From Streptococcus oralis (GTDB lineage: Bacteria > Bacillota > Bacilli > Lactobacillales > Streptococcaceae), in NCBI RefSeq assembly GCF_019929345.1, contig NZ_JAHZPJ010000011.1, positions 1-64,000 on the forward strand: DNA of 64,000 nucleotides, written 5' to 3'. Shown here one piece after another: positions 34,473-47,459 of this stretch. The stretch's first letter is position 1. Every line of letters starts with the position of its first letter. Made by a program: the position numbers and the translations under genes. The notes below the pieces were generated by a model, which was not told the DNA's origin, did no database searches, and worked only from the letters and a program-made list of their open reading frames with translations.

Positions 34473-35231
34473 ATGTTTGGATTTTTTAAGAAAGATAAAG
34501 CTGTAGAAGTTGAGGTTCCAACACAGGTTCCTGCTCACATCGGGATCATCATGGATGGAAATGGTCGCTGGGCTAAAAAACGGATGCAACCACGGGTTTT
34601 TGGTCATAAGGCGGGAATGGAAGCCCTCCAAAAGGTGACCAAGGCAGCTAACAAGATGGGAGTTAAGGTTATCACAGTCTATGCCTTTTCAACGGAAAAT
34701 TGGGCACGCCCAGATCAAGAAGTCAAGTTTATCATGAACTTGCCAGTCGAATTTTATGATAACTATGTTCCTGAATTGCACGCAAATAACGTTAAGATTC
34801 AGATGATTGGGGAGACAGACCGTTTGCCTAAGCCGACTTTTGAAGCTTTGAAAAAAGCGGAGGAATTGACCAAGAACAATACGGGCTTGATTCTCAATTT
34901 TGCGCTTAACTACGGTGGTCGTGCTGAAATCACGCAGGCTCTTAAGAGCTTGGCTCAGGAAGTTCTAGACGCCAAAATCAATCCTGGCGACATCACAGAA
35001 GATATGATTGGGGACTATCTTTTCACGCAGCACCTGCCAAAGGATTTGCGGGATCCTGATTTGATTATCCGTACGAGTGGTGAGTTGCGTTTGAGTAATT
35101 TCTTGCCATGGCAAGCAGCCTATAGCGAGCTTTACTTTACAGATACCCTGTGGCCTGATTTTGATGAAGCTGCTCTGCAGGAAGCTATTGCTGCCTTTAA
35201 CCATCGCAATCGCCGATTTGGAGGAGTTTAG
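34473..35231 (+). CDS. uppS: Undecaprenyl diphosphate synthase
   Basis: 252 aa. Builds the C55 lipid carrier for wall and polysaccharide synthesis by cis-condensation of isopentenyl diphosphate. HIGIIMDGNGRWAKKR with catalytic Asp28, then FSTENWARPDQEV and RTSGELRLSNFLPWQ (C-terminal signature). The start is the ATG at 34473 (MFGFFKKDKAVEVE), the family start; in-frame upstream codons (ATG 34467, TTG 34455) are less likely. cdsA follows by 8 bp with GGAGAAGAT. Confidence 0.96.
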   Translation: MFGFFKKDKAVEVEVPTQVPAHIGIIMDGNGRWAKKRMQPRVFGHKAGMEALQKVTKAANKMGVKVITVYAFSTENWARPDQEVKFIMNLPVEFYDNYVPELHANNVKIQMIGETDRLPKPTFEALKKAEELTKNNTGLILNFALNYGGRAEITQALKSLAQEVLDAKINPGDITEDMIGDYLFTQHLPKDLRDPDLIIRTSGELRLSNFLPWQAAYSELYFTDTLWPDFDEAALQEAIAAFNHRNRRFGGV

Positions 35232-35239
35232 GAGAAGAT

Positions 35240-36043
35240 ATGACCAAGGATTTACAAAAGAGAACATTGTTTGCAGTATTGGCTCTGGCCATTTTCCTTC
35301 CAGTATTGTTTGTGGGAGGACTCTTGTTGCAGATAGGCATTGGTTTGTTAGCCATGCTGGCTGTCCATGAACTCTTGCACATGAAGGGGCTAAAGACTAT
35401 GACCATTGAGGGCGCTTTGACTCTTTTTGCGACCTTCGCTCTCACAGTTCCTTTAGAAAATTACCTAACTTTTTTGCCTGTTGATGGGAATGTGGTTGCC
35501 TATAGTATTTTGATTACCATAATGCTAGGGACGACCGTCTTCAGTAAAAGCTATACGATTGAAGATGCCGTTTTCCCTATTGCTGTGAGCTTTTATGTTG
35601 GTTTTGGTTTTAATGCCTTACTAGATGCTCGGGTGGCAGGTTTTGACAAAGTGCTTCTGGCCCTCTTTATCGTCTGGGCGACAGATAGCGCAGCTTACCT
35701 GATAGGGATGAATTTTGGCAAGCATAAGTTGGCACCAAGAGTTTCTCCTAATAAGAGCATTGAGGGCTTTATCGGTGGTATTCTAGGTGCGGTACTGGTA
35801 ACAGCAATCTTCATGCTTGTAGACAGCACAGTTGCTCTCCCTTATGGAATTTATAGAATGAGCCTCTTTGCCGTCTTCTTCAGTGTGGCAGGTCAGTTTG
35901 GTGACTTGATTGAGAGTGCCATGAAACGCCATTTCGGTGTTAAGGATTCTGGAAAATTTATCCCTGGACATGGCGGTGTGTTGGATCGCTTTGACAGCAT
36001 GCTGATTGTGTTTCCAATGATGCACTTATTTGGCCTGTTTTAA
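35240..36043 (+). CDS. cdsA: Phosphatidate cytidylyltransferase
   Basis: 267 aa, about eight membrane helices. Makes CDP-diacylglycerol from phosphatidic acid and CTP. The family signature is seen near the C-terminus (KHFGVKDSGKFIPGHGGVLDRFDSML as a stretch from about residue 232), including the conserved acidic/Gly residues. rseP starts 15 bp later, so this is one lipid/envelope operon with uppS. Confidence 0.95.
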   Translation: MTKDLQKRTLFAVLALAIFLPVLFVGGLLLQIGIGLLAMLAVHELLHMKGLKTMTIEGALTLFATFALTVPLENYLTFLPVDGNVVAYSILITIMLGTTVFSKSYTIEDAVFPIAVSFYVGFGFNALLDARVAGFDKVLLALFIVWATDSAAYLIGMNFGKHKLAPRVSPNKSIEGFIGGILGAVLVTAIFMLVDSTVALPYGIYRMSLFAVFFSVAGQFGDLIESAMKRHFGVKDSGKFIPGHGGVLDRFDSMLIVFPMMHLFGLF

Positions 36044-36058
36044 AGAAAGGAATATTGA

Positions 36059-39185
<3,127 letters not shown>

Positions 39186-39201
39186 AAACTATAATCAGAA
39201 G

Positions 39202-39245
39202 AAAAACAAGGCAAAAATGTAACTAGTTTTTACCTTGTTTTTTCT
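39202..39245 (+). terminator. proS terminator
   Basis: AAAACAAGG/CCTTGTTTT arms with an inner AAAAA/TTTTT pairing, running into a T-tract. It overlaps the bglA promoter region (TATAAT at 39247-39252). Confidence 0.85.
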
Positions 39246-39283
39246 ATATAATGGGGAAAATGAGTAAATGAAGAGGTAAAGGT

Positions 39284-40663
39284 ATGCTAAAATTTCCAAA
39301 GGATTTTGTCTGGGGTTCCTCCACTTCTGGACCACAGACAGAAGGACGAGTGCTTGGTGATGGTAAAGGAGATAATCTCTGGGATTATTGGTATCAGGTG
39401 GAACCTAATCGCTACTACAATGGGATTGGACCTGACAAAACATCGACTTTTTACGAAAACTGGGAGAAGGATATTGAGCTTTTGTTAGAGACTGGCCATA
39501 CAGCCTTTCGAACTTCTATCCAGTGGTCTCGTATTTTCCCGCAAGGTCGTGGAGAGGTCAATCCGCAAGGGGTGGCTTTCTACCGTCAGGTTTTTGAAGC
39601 TATTAAGGCCAAGGGGATTCGTCTCTTAGTCAATCTCTATCACTTCGACCTGCCATTTGCCCTCCAAGAAGACGGCGATGGCTGGGAAAATAAGGCAACT
39701 GTCTCAGCTTATGAAGACTATGCTCGTTTTTGTTTTGAAACTTACGGTGACTTGGTGGATCAATGGATTACCTTTAACGAGCCCATTGTCCCCGTAGAGT
39801 TTGGCTATTTCTATGATGCCCACTATCCTCATAAGGTAGATGCCAAAGCGGCGGTTAAGGTTGCCTATCATACGCAACTGGCTAGCAGTCTTGCGGTCAA
39901 GGCCTGTCATGAACTCTTGCCTGATTCCAAGATTGGGATTGTTCTTAACTTGACGCCAGCTTATCCACGTAGCCAACATCCCGCAGATGTCAAGGCTGCT
40001 CGTATTGCCGACCTCTTTCAAGCTCAATCTTTCCTAGATCCGTCTGTTTTAGGAGCTTATCCAGAAGAGTTAGTGGAGATTTTAGCTGAGCATGATTTGC
40101 TGCCAGATTCTACAGCAGAAGAGTTGGAACTCATTCGTGAGAATACCGTTGACTTTTTAGGAGTCAACTACTACCAGCCTTTGCGTGTCATGGCACCGCG
40201 TTTTGCCAAGCATCCTGACAGTCCGCTCTTGCCAGAGCATTTCTACGAGCCTTATATCATGCCGGGCCGTAAGATTAATCCCCACCGCGGTTGGGAAATC
40301 TACGAGCAAGGGATTTATGATATTGCTCAAAATATCAAGGAAAACTATGGCAATATCGAGTGGATGTTGACAGAGAATGGCATGGGTGTTGAAGGTGAAG
40401 ACAAGTTCCGTGAGAATGGCATGATTCAGGACGACTATCGTATCGACTTTGTCAAAGGGCATCTGCGTGAACTCCACCGAGCCATTGAAGACGGGGCCAA
40501 CTGTAAGGGTTACTTGATTTGGACCTTTATCGATTGCTGGTCATGGCTCAACAGCTATAAAAATCGCTATGGTTTGGTAGAGCTTGACTTGGAAACGCAA
40601 GAACGTCGTCTGAAGAAATCAGGTCACTGGTTCAAAGAACTCAGCGACCATAATGGATTTTAA
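39284..40663 (+). CDS. bglA: 6-phospho-beta-glucosidase (GH1)
   Basis: 459 aa, glycoside hydrolase family 1. The acid/base Glu is in TFNEP (about residue 166), the nucleophile Glu in MLTENGMG. The motif NSYKNRYG near the C-terminus is the phosphate-binding signature of 6-phospho-glycosidases, so the substrates are PTS-imported beta-glucosides; no cognate PTS gene lies next to it here. ATG behind GAAGAGGTAAAGGT. Own promoter (TATAAT 39247-39252). Followed at once by an ISL3-type IS remnant, so its 3' neighbourhood has been rearranged. Confidence 0.93.
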   Translation: MLKFPKDFVWGSSTSGPQTEGRVLGDGKGDNLWDYWYQVEPNRYYNGIGPDKTSTFYENWEKDIELLLETGHTAFRTSIQWSRIFPQGRGEVNPQGVAFYRQVFEAIKAKGIRLLVNLYHFDLPFALQEDGDGWENKATVSAYEDYARFCFETYGDLVDQWITFNEPIVPVEFGYFYDAHYPHKVDAKAAVKVAYHTQLASSLAVKACHELLPDSKIGIVLNLTPAYPRSQHPADVKAARIADLFQAQSFLDPSVLGAYPEELVEILAEHDLLPDSTAEELELIRENTVDFLGVNYYQPLRVMAPRFAKHPDSPLLPEHFYEPYIMPGRKINPHRGWEIYEQGIYDIAQNIKENYGNIEWMLTENGMGVEGEDKFRENGMIQDDYRIDFVKGHLRELHRAIEDGANCKGYLIWTFIDCWSWLNSYKNRYGLVELDLETQERRLKKSGHWFKELSDHNGF

Positions 40664-41381
40664 AAAAGAAATTCTGACTGATTATCTTAAGGGGCTTTGT
40701 CAACTGTAGTGGGTTGACGAAAAGTTGCAATCTGGAGAGGGCTAAATTGATCCTCTCCTTTTTTATATTCAAAGCGATGAGGATTCTAGTTTTAAAGTTT
40801 TCAAAGTTTCGTAAGCGAAAAGCATTTCTCTTGATGACTTTGATGAAGTTGTTGGTAGCGTCTAGTTTTTCGTTTGAGTAGGGCAGTTCCATTTTGCCCT
40901 TATCTTTAAAAAGTCTTAAAAAGGGTTTGGAAAATAGGATTTATACAAGAAATTGTTTCTTCAATGAGACTCAAGAATTGGTCAGCCTGTTTTTCTTGAA
41001 AATGAAAAAGTTCATAGTGCTTTCGGAGTTTTTGCTAGTAAGAGAGAATATTTTCAAGAATTCTTTTGTTAGCTAAGTGTATGTGAAAAGTTGGACAATA
41101 AAATCGTTTATGATGAGTTTACGGATGTGCTCTCAGTAGCGTTTGTTATCCGTATATTCATGAGATTTTCTATCCAATTGATTTATGATTTGGATGCGCA
41201 GGCGGTTCATAGCCTAGTTGAGATGTTGTACAATGTGAAAGCAATCGAGAACGATTTTTGCAAAAGGAAAGAGTTTCTTAGAGATGATTTCTTTAGATGT
41301 TCCAGCATCTAGAACACCCAAGATGATGATGTTCTTGTCTTTTATTCCCAGTAAGTTTGTGATAAAATTGGGTTGTTCCAT
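40641..41381 (-). pseudogene. ISL3-family transposase remnant (IS1167-like)
   Basis: Minus strand. The start region (ATG at 41381) reads MEQPNFITNLLGIKDKNIIILGVL; a middle part reads DCFHIVQHLN-stop-AMNRLRIQIINQLDRKSHEYTDNKRY-stop, the ISL3 catalytic region with in-frame stops; the C-terminus reads MELPYSNEKLDATNNFIKV then NFENFKTRILIALNIKK. About a third of a full transposase is missing. An end-like sequence (GCTTTGTCAACTGTAGTGGGTT) lies at 40695-40716. Non-functional. Confidence 0.85.
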
Positions 41382-41444
41382 AGGATTCTTTCTAATGAGG
41401 GATTAGTCACTTTTCATTAAAGAACTTATGGGACTTTTTTCTAC

Positions 41445-41475
41445 CTTGAATATACAATATAAGTGCACAATAAAA
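41445..41475. repeat. Isolated IS30-family end, identical to the left end at 49328
   Basis: A 31-bp stretch starting CTTGAATATACAATATAAG, identical to 49328-49358, where it forms the left end of the IS30-type element. No transposase is attached here, so it is a solo end or deletion scar. Confidence 0.8.
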
Positions 41476-41477
41476 GA

Positions 41478-41528
41478 GGCTCCATAATTCCTACAGTGCT
41501 TTTACCCACTACAGAAATTATAGAGCCA
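41478..41528. repeat. Short palindromic element of back-to-back IS ends
   Basis: GGCTCCATAATTCCTACAGTG and CACTACAGAAATTATAGAGCC are near-perfect inverted arms around TTTTACC. A sister copy lies at 50334-50381. The arms resemble ISL3-type terminal repeats, so this may be a minimal non-autonomous element; it could also act as a two-way terminator. Confidence 0.65.
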
Positions 41529-41559
41529 AAAGATTAACTAGAAATCTGGAATTTTGTGT

Positions 41560-42267
41560 TTAGAAAGATAGACCTAAATTTCTACTAATCAAAACCAGTA
41601 GGGCTAATAAGCTAAAAACGATGCCATTGACAATCATATGAAGTAAGATTGACATCTCTAAGCGCTCTGTTCTATAGGCTGTCCAAGTTAAAACTGTAGA
41701 CATTCCTCCGTAGATAAGGAGAGAAGGCAGATTGGTCGGAGTGTGGAGCAAGGCAAAGACAATTGCTCCTACAATAAAGCCTAATTTTTCCCGTCCCCGG
41801 AAGATTTTTTTAGGAATAATCCCACGACACAAGATTTCCTCACAAATAGGAGCAATCAAGACTAGCAAGAAAAAAGTTGAAATCAAGGAACTATTTTGAA
41901 CAAAACCATTAATGGCTGATTGATTTCTGGTTGTCGTCTCATTCATCATGCGAAGCAAAGATGAACCAAACAAGTTGGTAGCAAAAATTACTAGATAACT
42001 CAACACCAGGCGAGCCAAGTCTTTTGCTTTGAAAAAGGATAGATTAAAAGTAGCAAGTTTTGTTTTTCGTGCACCAATAATGAATACAATCAAAACGACA
42101 ATAGATAGGGCGGCAACGAAGAGCCCTGACTGTAAAAGTGGAAATTCCTTAACTGCCAGCCAAGCAGCTAGCCCTATGGGAATTTGTGATAGAACAAAAG
42201 CCGCTAATAGGATGAGGACCCATATACCTCTGTTTAAAACTTCTTGCCAGATAGTTTTTTCTTTCAT
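41560..42267 (-). CDS. CPBP-family intramembrane metalloprotease (Abi domain)
   Basis: 235 aa, about six to seven membrane helices. The three CPBP motifs are visible: EExxxR in PICEEILCRGIIPKKIF, a His in ALLHTPTNL and HxxxN in LLHMIVNGIVF. Related streptococcal proteins process peptides or give bacteriocin self-immunity, but no bacteriocin genes are adjacent. ATG at 42265-42267 with AAGGAGGTATAT upstream on the minus strand. Convergence with the IS scars on its 3' side suggests the local order was rearranged. Confidence 0.9.
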   Translation of the reverse strand: MKEKTIWQEVLNRGIWVLILLAAFVLSQIPIGLAAWLAVKEFPLLQSGLFVAALSIVVLIVFIIGARKTKLATFNLSFFKAKDLARLVLSYLVIFATNLFGSSLLRMMNETTTRNQSAINGFVQNSSLISTFFLLVLIAPICEEILCRGIIPKKIFRGREKLGFIVGAIVFALLHTPTNLPSLLIYGGMSTVLTWTAYRTERLEMSILLHMIVNGIVFSLLALLVLISRNLGLSF

Positions 42268-42320
42268 AATATACCTCCTTATAATAAAAAAGGGAAGCTC
42301 CCCTTTTTATATTATACCAT

Positions 42321-43739
42321 TTATAGCGCCATACTGATATAGTTAAGGATAAACAAGGCATCCAAAATCCAAATCATCATGTGCACATCCTTGGCTTGAC
42401 CTTTGACAACTTTTGTCAAGGTATAAGTCAAGAAACCAACAGCAATCCCTTGTGTGATAGAGTAGCTGAATCCCATAAAGATAGATGTGAAGAAGGCAGG
42501 AACCGCTTCAGCCATATCATCCCAAGGAATGTTTTTCAAGTTAGAAAGCATCATGATTCCTACGATGATCAAAATTGGTGCTGTTGCAGCTGTCGGAACA
42601 ATCGCTAGAAGTGGGCTAAAGAAGCTAGAGAGAGCAAAACAGATCGCAACTACTAGGGCTGTCAAACCAGTACGTCCACCAGCGCCGATACCCGCCGCAG
42701 ACTCAACATAAGTCGTAACGTTTGAAGTACCTGCAATGGCACCTACTGAAGTCGCTACCAAGTCAGAGTAAAGAGCCTTGTCCAATTTAGCGGACTCATG
42801 GTTTTCCCCACTTGTCGCAACGATACCAACTTTTTCACCAGTACCGATAAGAGTACCAATTGTGTCAAAAATATCCGTTAGTGAGAAGGCAAGAATAGCC
42901 ATCAAGGTTTCTGGTAAACGTGAAGTGTTTGAAATCAAAGATCCTAAACCTTCTGAACCAAGAGCAGCACCAAACAAAGTTCCTAGATCATTAACCGCTG
43001 ATGAAAGATTGTTGCTAGCGAAGTCAATCCCTGACAAATTCACAACACCAACAGCAATGGCAAGCACAGTCGTTGTTAAAATAGAAAGAATAATTCCACC
43101 TTTGATGCCTTTAACAACAAAGAAGATCGTAATGGCAAGACCAGCAAGAGCCACCAATACTGCTGGAGTATTGAAGTCTACCAATCCTGGAACAGCTGCT
43201 GAGTTTGCAGTAAGTGCAGCTTGAGACTTGTCTGCTCCTTCACCTGCTACCGTATAAGTACCTGGATCGATTGAGAATTTTAAGAGACCAGCATTCTTAA
43301 TCCCAACATAGGCAAGGAAAACACCAATACCAGCGGAAATAGCTGAACGAAGTGTTGTAGGAATAGATTCGATGATCATTTTACGAACATTTGTCAAAGT
43401 GATAATCAGTGAAATAATTCCACAAATGAAGACCATACCAAGAGCTTCTTTCCAAGTATAGCCCATCCCAAATACAACTGTAAATGTGAAGAAGGCATTG
43501 AGTCCCATACCTGGTGCTTGTGCGTATGGCAAATTAGCATAGAAAGCCATCATCAAAGTACCAACTACAGAACCGATAATTGTTGCAAGAAAAACACCTT
43601 GAACAGGCATACCCGTTTGGGAAAGCATTTGAGGGTTTACAAAGAGAATATAACTCATTGCAAAGAATGTTGTTAAACCAGCAAGCACCTCTGTACGGAC
43701 ATCTGTCCCGTGCTCTTTTAGTTTAAATAGTTTGTCCAT
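42321..43739 (-). CDS. NCS2-family nucleobase permease (guanine/hypoxanthine type)
   Basis: 472 aa, 12-14 membrane helices. MDKLFKLKEHGTDVRTEVLAGLTTFFAMSYILFVNP is the AzgA/PbuG/PbuO-type N-terminus of NCS2 transporters; AFSLTDIFDTIGTLIGTGEKVG and SNVTTYVESAAGIGAGGRTG are the conserved substrate-site segments. Proton-coupled uptake of hypoxanthine, guanine or adenine is likely; which one is not decidable. Minus-strand -10 TATAAT at 43778-43783 and AAAGGAGATTAAAG RBS. Short gap (53 bp) to the CPBP gene downstream on the same strand. Confidence 0.93.
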   Translation of the reverse strand: MDKLFKLKEHGTDVRTEVLAGLTTFFAMSYILFVNPQMLSQTGMPVQGVFLATIIGSVVGTLMMAFYANLPYAQAPGMGLNAFFTFTVVFGMGYTWKEALGMVFICGIISLIITLTNVRKMIIESIPTTLRSAISAGIGVFLAYVGIKNAGLLKFSIDPGTYTVAGEGADKSQAALTANSAAVPGLVDFNTPAVLVALAGLAITIFFVVKGIKGGIILSILTTTVLAIAVGVVNLSGIDFASNNLSSAVNDLGTLFGAALGSEGLGSLISNTSRLPETLMAILAFSLTDIFDTIGTLIGTGEKVGIVATSGENHESAKLDKALYSDLVATSVGAIAGTSNVTTYVESAAGIGAGGRTGLTALVVAICFALSSFFSPLLAIVPTAATAPILIIVGIMMLSNLKNIPWDDMAEAVPAFFTSIFMGFSYSITQGIAVGFLTYTLTKVVKGQAKDVHMMIWILDALFILNYISMAL

Positions 43740-43927
43740 CTTTAATCTCCTTTTGTTTTTTTACGAACAATATTTTTATTATACCACTTATTATTCACCT
43801 TTTCAATATATTTGTTTGAATTATTTAACAAATCAAAGCAACTATATTTTTTGTTCTTATCTGCTTTTCTTCCTTCTTTTTGATATAATAGAAGACATCT
43901 TATCTGGAAACGACTAGGAAGGTTTAT

Positions 43928-44740
43928 ATGACTAAAAAAATTATCGCAGTTGATTTGGACGGAACCCTGCTAAATAGTGAAAGCAAACTCTCCGATTTCA
44001 CCAAAGAGACGATCAAAAAAATTTCAGAAAAAGGACACCATGTCATTATTACGACAGGACGTCCTTATCGTATGGCAAAAGACTTCTACCGTGAACTAGA
44101 GTTACATGCCCCCATGATTAACTTTAACGGCTCCCTCACCCATCTACCAGGTCAGACTTGGGAGCATGAAAAGTGCTTGACTTTGGATAAAAAATACCTC
44201 TTGGATATAGTTAAACGTAAAGAAGATATCCAAGCCGACTTTATTGCAGGAGAATACCGTAAAAAATTCTATATCACGACTCCGAATGAAGAAATTGCGG
44301 ATCCTAAACTATTTGGTGTAGAGAATTTCCAGCCAGAAAATCAATTCAAGCCTGAACGAGTAACCAAGGATCCTAACTGTATCCTCTTGCAAACAAGAGT
44401 CGACGATAAATACGCGCTAGCTGATGAGATGAATAGGTTTTATCAACACCAACTGGCTATTAATACATGGGGAGGCCCTCTCAACATTCTCGAATGTACA
44501 CCAAAAGGAGTCAACAAAGCATTTGCTTTAGAGTATTTGCTCAATGTTATGAATCGCGATAAAAAAGACTTAATTGCCTTTGGAGATGAGCATAACGATC
44601 GGGAAATGCTGGCTTTTGCAGGCAAGGGATATGCCATGAAAAATGCCAATCCTAATCTTTTGCCCTATGCAGATGAACAAATTTCATTGACAAATGACCA
44701 AGATGGAGTTGCAAAAACTCTCCGAGCTTTATTTTTGTGA
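43928..44740 (+). CDS. Cof-type HAD-superfamily phosphatase
   Basis: 270 aa. Motif I AVDLDGTLLNSESKLS (nucleophile Asp near residue 8), motif II ITTGRP, motif IV GDEHNDREMLAFAGKGYAM with the Mg-binding acids, and a C2B-type cap between. Acts on small phosphorylated metabolites such as sugar phosphates; the substrate is unknown. Divergent from the permease gene. ATG behind AGGAAGGTTTAT. A terminator follows at 44813. Confidence 0.92.
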   Translation: MTKKIIAVDLDGTLLNSESKLSDFTKETIKKISEKGHHVIITTGRPYRMAKDFYRELELHAPMINFNGSLTHLPGQTWEHEKCLTLDKKYLLDIVKRKEDIQADFIAGEYRKKFYITTPNEEIADPKLFGVENFQPENQFKPERVTKDPNCILLQTRVDDKYALADEMNRFYQHQLAINTWGGPLNILECTPKGVNKAFALEYLLNVMNRDKKDLIAFGDEHNDREMLAFAGKGYAMKNANPNLLPYADEQISLTNDQDGVAKTLRALFL

Positions 44741-44812
44741 TACATGTTGGGAGTTGAGGAAGATTCAATTTGAGAAGACAATCCAGTAAATTTTTTTAAG
44801 ACAAAACGCTTA

Positions 44813-44850
44813 ATATCTAGCTCTTTAAATGCTTAATATTAGGCGTTTTT
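44813..44850 (+). terminator. Terminator of the Cof gene
   Basis: AAAACGCTTAATAT / ATATTAGGCGTTTT (one G-U pair) with a nine-base loop, followed by further T. It lies in the 336-bp gap before adhP; the rest of that gap holds the adhP promoter and nothing else I can identify. Confidence 0.85.
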
Positions 44851-44944
44851 ATAATTATGAAGATTTTCTACCAAGAGTATTTGTGTTTTTTTCACAGCCT
44901 AGTCAACCGGTTAATCGATTGTTTGAGAATTCACATTCAAATCC

Positions 44945-44979
44945 TTGGAAAAGGCTTTCATTTGTGATATAATACACAT
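44945..44979 (+). promoter_or_regulatory. adhP promoter with Rex-like operator
   Basis: TTGGAA (44945-44950), 17 bp, TATAAT (44968-44973). TTGTGA-TATAAT-ACACAT (44962-44979) covers the -10 box and matches the Rex consensus TTGTGA-N6-TCACAA at 10 of 12 fixed bases. Rex control by NADH/NAD+ would suit an alcohol dehydrogenase. Confidence 0.65.
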
Positions 44980-45076
44980 ATAAAAAGAAGAGAGCTCAGC
45001 AATTTGACTCTATTTGACGCAAAAATCAATCCAGTCTATTTATCTCTGTTCTCAGAAAATATCAAGGAGGATAGCT

Positions 45077-46096
45077 ATGAAAGCTGTTGTTGTAAATCCA
45101 GAAAGCACTGGTGTTGTCATTGAGGAAAAAGTACTCCGCCCACTAAAAACTGGGGAAGCGCTTGTTGAAGTGGAATATTGTGGGGTTTGTCACACGGATC
45201 TTCACGTTGCTCATGGGGACTTCGGTCAAGTGCCTGGTCGTGTTCTAGGACATGAAGGTATCGGCATCGTCAAGGAAGTTGCTCCAGATGTCCAAAGCCT
45301 TAAAGTTGGTGACCGTGTCAGCATTGCTTGGTTCTTTGAAGGCTGTGGCACTTGCGAATACTGTACAACTGGTCGCGAAACTCTCTGCCGTACAGTAAAA
45401 AATGCTGGCTACTCAGTAGATGGTGGTATGGCAGAACAATGTATCGTAACAGCGGATTATGCTGTTAAAGTTCCGGATGGACTTGATCCAGCTCAAGCTT
45501 CTTCAATTACATGTGCTGGTGTAACAACCTATAAAGCTATTAAAGAAGCAAAGGTTGAGCCAGGACAATGGGTAGTTCTCTATGGTGCTGGTGGTCTAGG
45601 TAACCTAGCTGTTCAATACGCCAAAAAAGTATTCAACGCTCATGTTATCGCGGTTGATATCAACAATGATAAACTGGCTCTTGCTAAAGAAGTTGGTGCC
45701 GACATCGTTATCAATGGACTGGAAGTTGAAGACGTTCCAGGACTTATCAAAGAAAAAACAAATGGGGGAGCTCACTCAGCTGTCGTAACTGCTGTGTCTA
45801 AAGTTGCCTTTAACCAAGCCGTTGATTCCGTTCGTGCTGGTGGTCGCGTAGTAGCTGTTGGTCTTCCTTCTGAAATGATGGAACTCAGCATCGTAAAAAC
45901 AGTTCTAGATGGAATTCAAGTGATTGGTTCCCTTGTTGGAACTCGTAAGGACCTGGAAGAAGCCTTCCAATTTGGAGCAGAAGGTCTGGTAGTGCCTGTA
46001 GTTCAAAAACGTCCAGTAGAAGATGCTGTAGCTGTTTTCGATGAAATGGAAAAAGGTCAAATCCAAGGACGTATGGTACTGGAATTCACACACTAA
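45077..46096 (+). CDS. adhP: Zinc-dependent alcohol dehydrogenase
   Basis: 339 aa from ATG 45077 ([20 protein letters not shown]) behind CAAGGAGGATAGCT; the longer upstream frame is not supported. Catalytic zinc residues Cys in CGVCHTDLH and His in LGHEGIG; structural zinc cysteines in [19 protein letters not shown] fold with [14 protein letters not shown]. Class I AdhP type: interconverts ethanol and acetaldehyde. Own promoter with a Rex-like site; terminator after it. Confidence 0.95.
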   Translation: MKAVVVNPESTGVVIEEKVLRPLKTGEALVEVEYCGVCHTDLHVAHGDFGQVPGRVLGHEGIGIVKEVAPDVQSLKVGDRVSIAWFFEGCGTCEYCTTGRETLCRTVKNAGYSVDGGMAEQCIVTADYAVKVPDGLDPAQASSITCAGVTTYKAIKEAKVEPGQWVVLYGAGGLGNLAVQYAKKVFNAHVIAVDINNDKLALAKEVGADIVINGLEVEDVPGLIKEKTNGGAHSAVVTAVSKVAFNQAVDSVRAGGRVVAVGLPSEMMELSIVKTVLDGIQVIGSLVGTRKDLEEAFQFGAEGLVVPVVQKRPVEDAVAVFDEMEKGQIQGRMVLEFTH

Positions 46097-46114
46097 GTTA
46101 ATGATAGAATTGGG

Positions 46115-46155
46115 AAACGAAAGATTGATCACTTGCAGTCTTTCGTTTTGTTTTC
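46115..46155 (+). terminator. adhP terminator
   Basis: AAACGAAAGA / TCTTTCGTTT with a 14-nt loop, followed by TGTTTTC. Confidence 0.88.
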
Positions 46156-46301
46156 AATTCATTTTCAAAAAATAGCTCGTTTTCATTATTTTTATATTAA
46201 ATTTTAGTTCTTTTTATGAATACATACTTAAAAAAACTTTGTATATTAACATTTTGTAAACGAGTTTTCATTAAGAATAGTCACATATTTATAAGAAATG
46301 G

Positions 46302-46330
46302 TTGATTTTTATATGAAAACGGTTTATACT
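46302..46330 (+). promoter_or_regulatory. manLMN promoter with cre-like site
   Basis: TTGATT (46302-46307), 17 bp, TATACT (46325-46330). ATGAAAACGGTTTATA within it (46313-46328) matches the CcpA cre consensus at 14 of 16 positions and overlaps the -10 box, so carbon-catabolite control is likely. TGTAAACGAGTTTTCA at 46256-46271 is a poorer cre-like sequence. Confidence 0.65.
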
Positions 46331-46394
46331 TAAAGTTAGGCTTAAAGTTTTCTTAAACACACAGTCAAACATTTTATAAGGAGGAATGACAATA

Positions 46395-47384
46395 ATGAGT
46401 ATCGGAATCATTATTGCGAGCCACGGCGAATTTGCTGCGGGTATTCATCAATCAGGATCTATGATCTTTGGTGAACAAGAAAAGGTTCAAGTTGTAACCT
46501 TTATGCCAAATGAAGGTCCAGATGACCTTTACGCTAAATTCAACAACGCTGTGGCTGCATTTGACGCAGAAGATGAGGTTCTAGTATTGGCTGACCTTTG
46601 GAGTGGATCTCCATTCAACCAAGCTAGCCGCGTGATGGGAGAAAATCCAGAACGTAAGTTTGCCATCATCACAGGACTTAACTTGCCGATGTTGATCCAA
46701 GCCTACACAGAGCGCCTTATGGACGCGAATGCAGGTGTGGATAAAGTCGCTGCGAATATCATTAAAGAAGCCAAAGATGGCATCAAGGCTCTTCCAGAAG
46801 AGCTTAACCCAGTTGAGGAAGTTGCAACTGCTGCAGCTGCTCCAGTTGCCCAAGCTGCTATTCCAGAAGGAACAGTTATCGGTGACGGTAAATTGAAAAT
46901 CAATCTTGCTCGTCTAGACACTCGTCTCCTTCACGGTCAGGTTGCCACTGCTTGGACTCCAGATTCAAAAGCAGATCGTATCATCGTTGCTTCAGACAAC
47001 GTTGCAAACGACGATTTGCGTAAAGAATTGATCAAACAAGCAGCTCCTAACGGAGTAAAAGCCAACGTTGTTCCAATCCAAAAATTGATTGACGTTGCAA
47101 AAGATCCACGTTTCGGCGAAACTCATGCCCTTATCTTGTTTGAAACTCCACAAGATGCACTTCGTGCTATCGAAGGTGGCGTGCCAATCAAGACTCTTAA
47201 CGTTGGTTCTATGGCTCACTCAACAGGTAAAACAATGATTAACAACGTTTTGTCTATGGACAAAGACGATGTTGCAACATTTGAAAAAATGCGTGAACTC
47301 GGTGTTGAATTTGATGTACGTAAAGTACCAAACGACACGAAAAAAGATTTGTTTGACTTGATTAACAAAGCAAACGTTCAATAA
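46395..47384 (+). CDS. manL: Mannose/glucose PTS, EIIAB subunit
   Basis: 329 aa, cytoplasmic phosphotransfer protein of the mannose-family PTS. IIA domain (1 to about 130) with the phospho-His at H10 ([12 protein letters not shown]); Ala/Pro-rich linker (about 140-160); IIB domain with H180 in [11 protein letters not shown]. Start at ATG 46395, which gives proper spacing to AAGGAGG; the ATG at 46386 is too close to it. In streptococci this is the main glucose/mannose transporter and also takes amino sugars, which links it to nagA here. Confidence 0.96.
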   Translation: MSIGIIIASHGEFAAGIHQSGSMIFGEQEKVQVVTFMPNEGPDDLYAKFNNAVAAFDAEDEVLVLADLWSGSPFNQASRVMGENPERKFAIITGLNLPMLIQAYTERLMDANAGVDKVAANIIKEAKDGIKALPEELNPVEEVATAAAAPVAQAAIPEGTVIGDGKLKINLARLDTRLLHGQVATAWTPDSKADRIIVASDNVANDDLRKELIKQAAPNGVKANVVPIQKLIDVAKDPRFGETHALILFETPQDALRAIEGGVPIKTLNVGSMAHSTGKTMINNVLSMDKDDVATFEKMRELGVEFDVRKVPNDTKKDLFDLINKANVQ

Positions 47385-47459
47385 TTTTAATCTGTTTCTA
47401 TCATTTTTGAAAACAGGATTAAATACTTTATTAAAACTAAATAGAAAAGGAATAAAACC

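Noticed and set aside
41091..41312. Plus-strand open frame of 73 codons in the IS remnant.
   Set aside because: The minus strand here clearly encodes decayed ISL3 transposase segments; the plus frame has no RBS or homology.
43762..43774. TACGAACAAT in front of the NCS2 permease resembles a PurBox or, read forward, part of a combox.
   Set aside because: Only about 11 of 13 PurBox bases fit, and it lies downstream of the minus-strand -10 box, not at the activator position. It lacks the combox core CGAATA.
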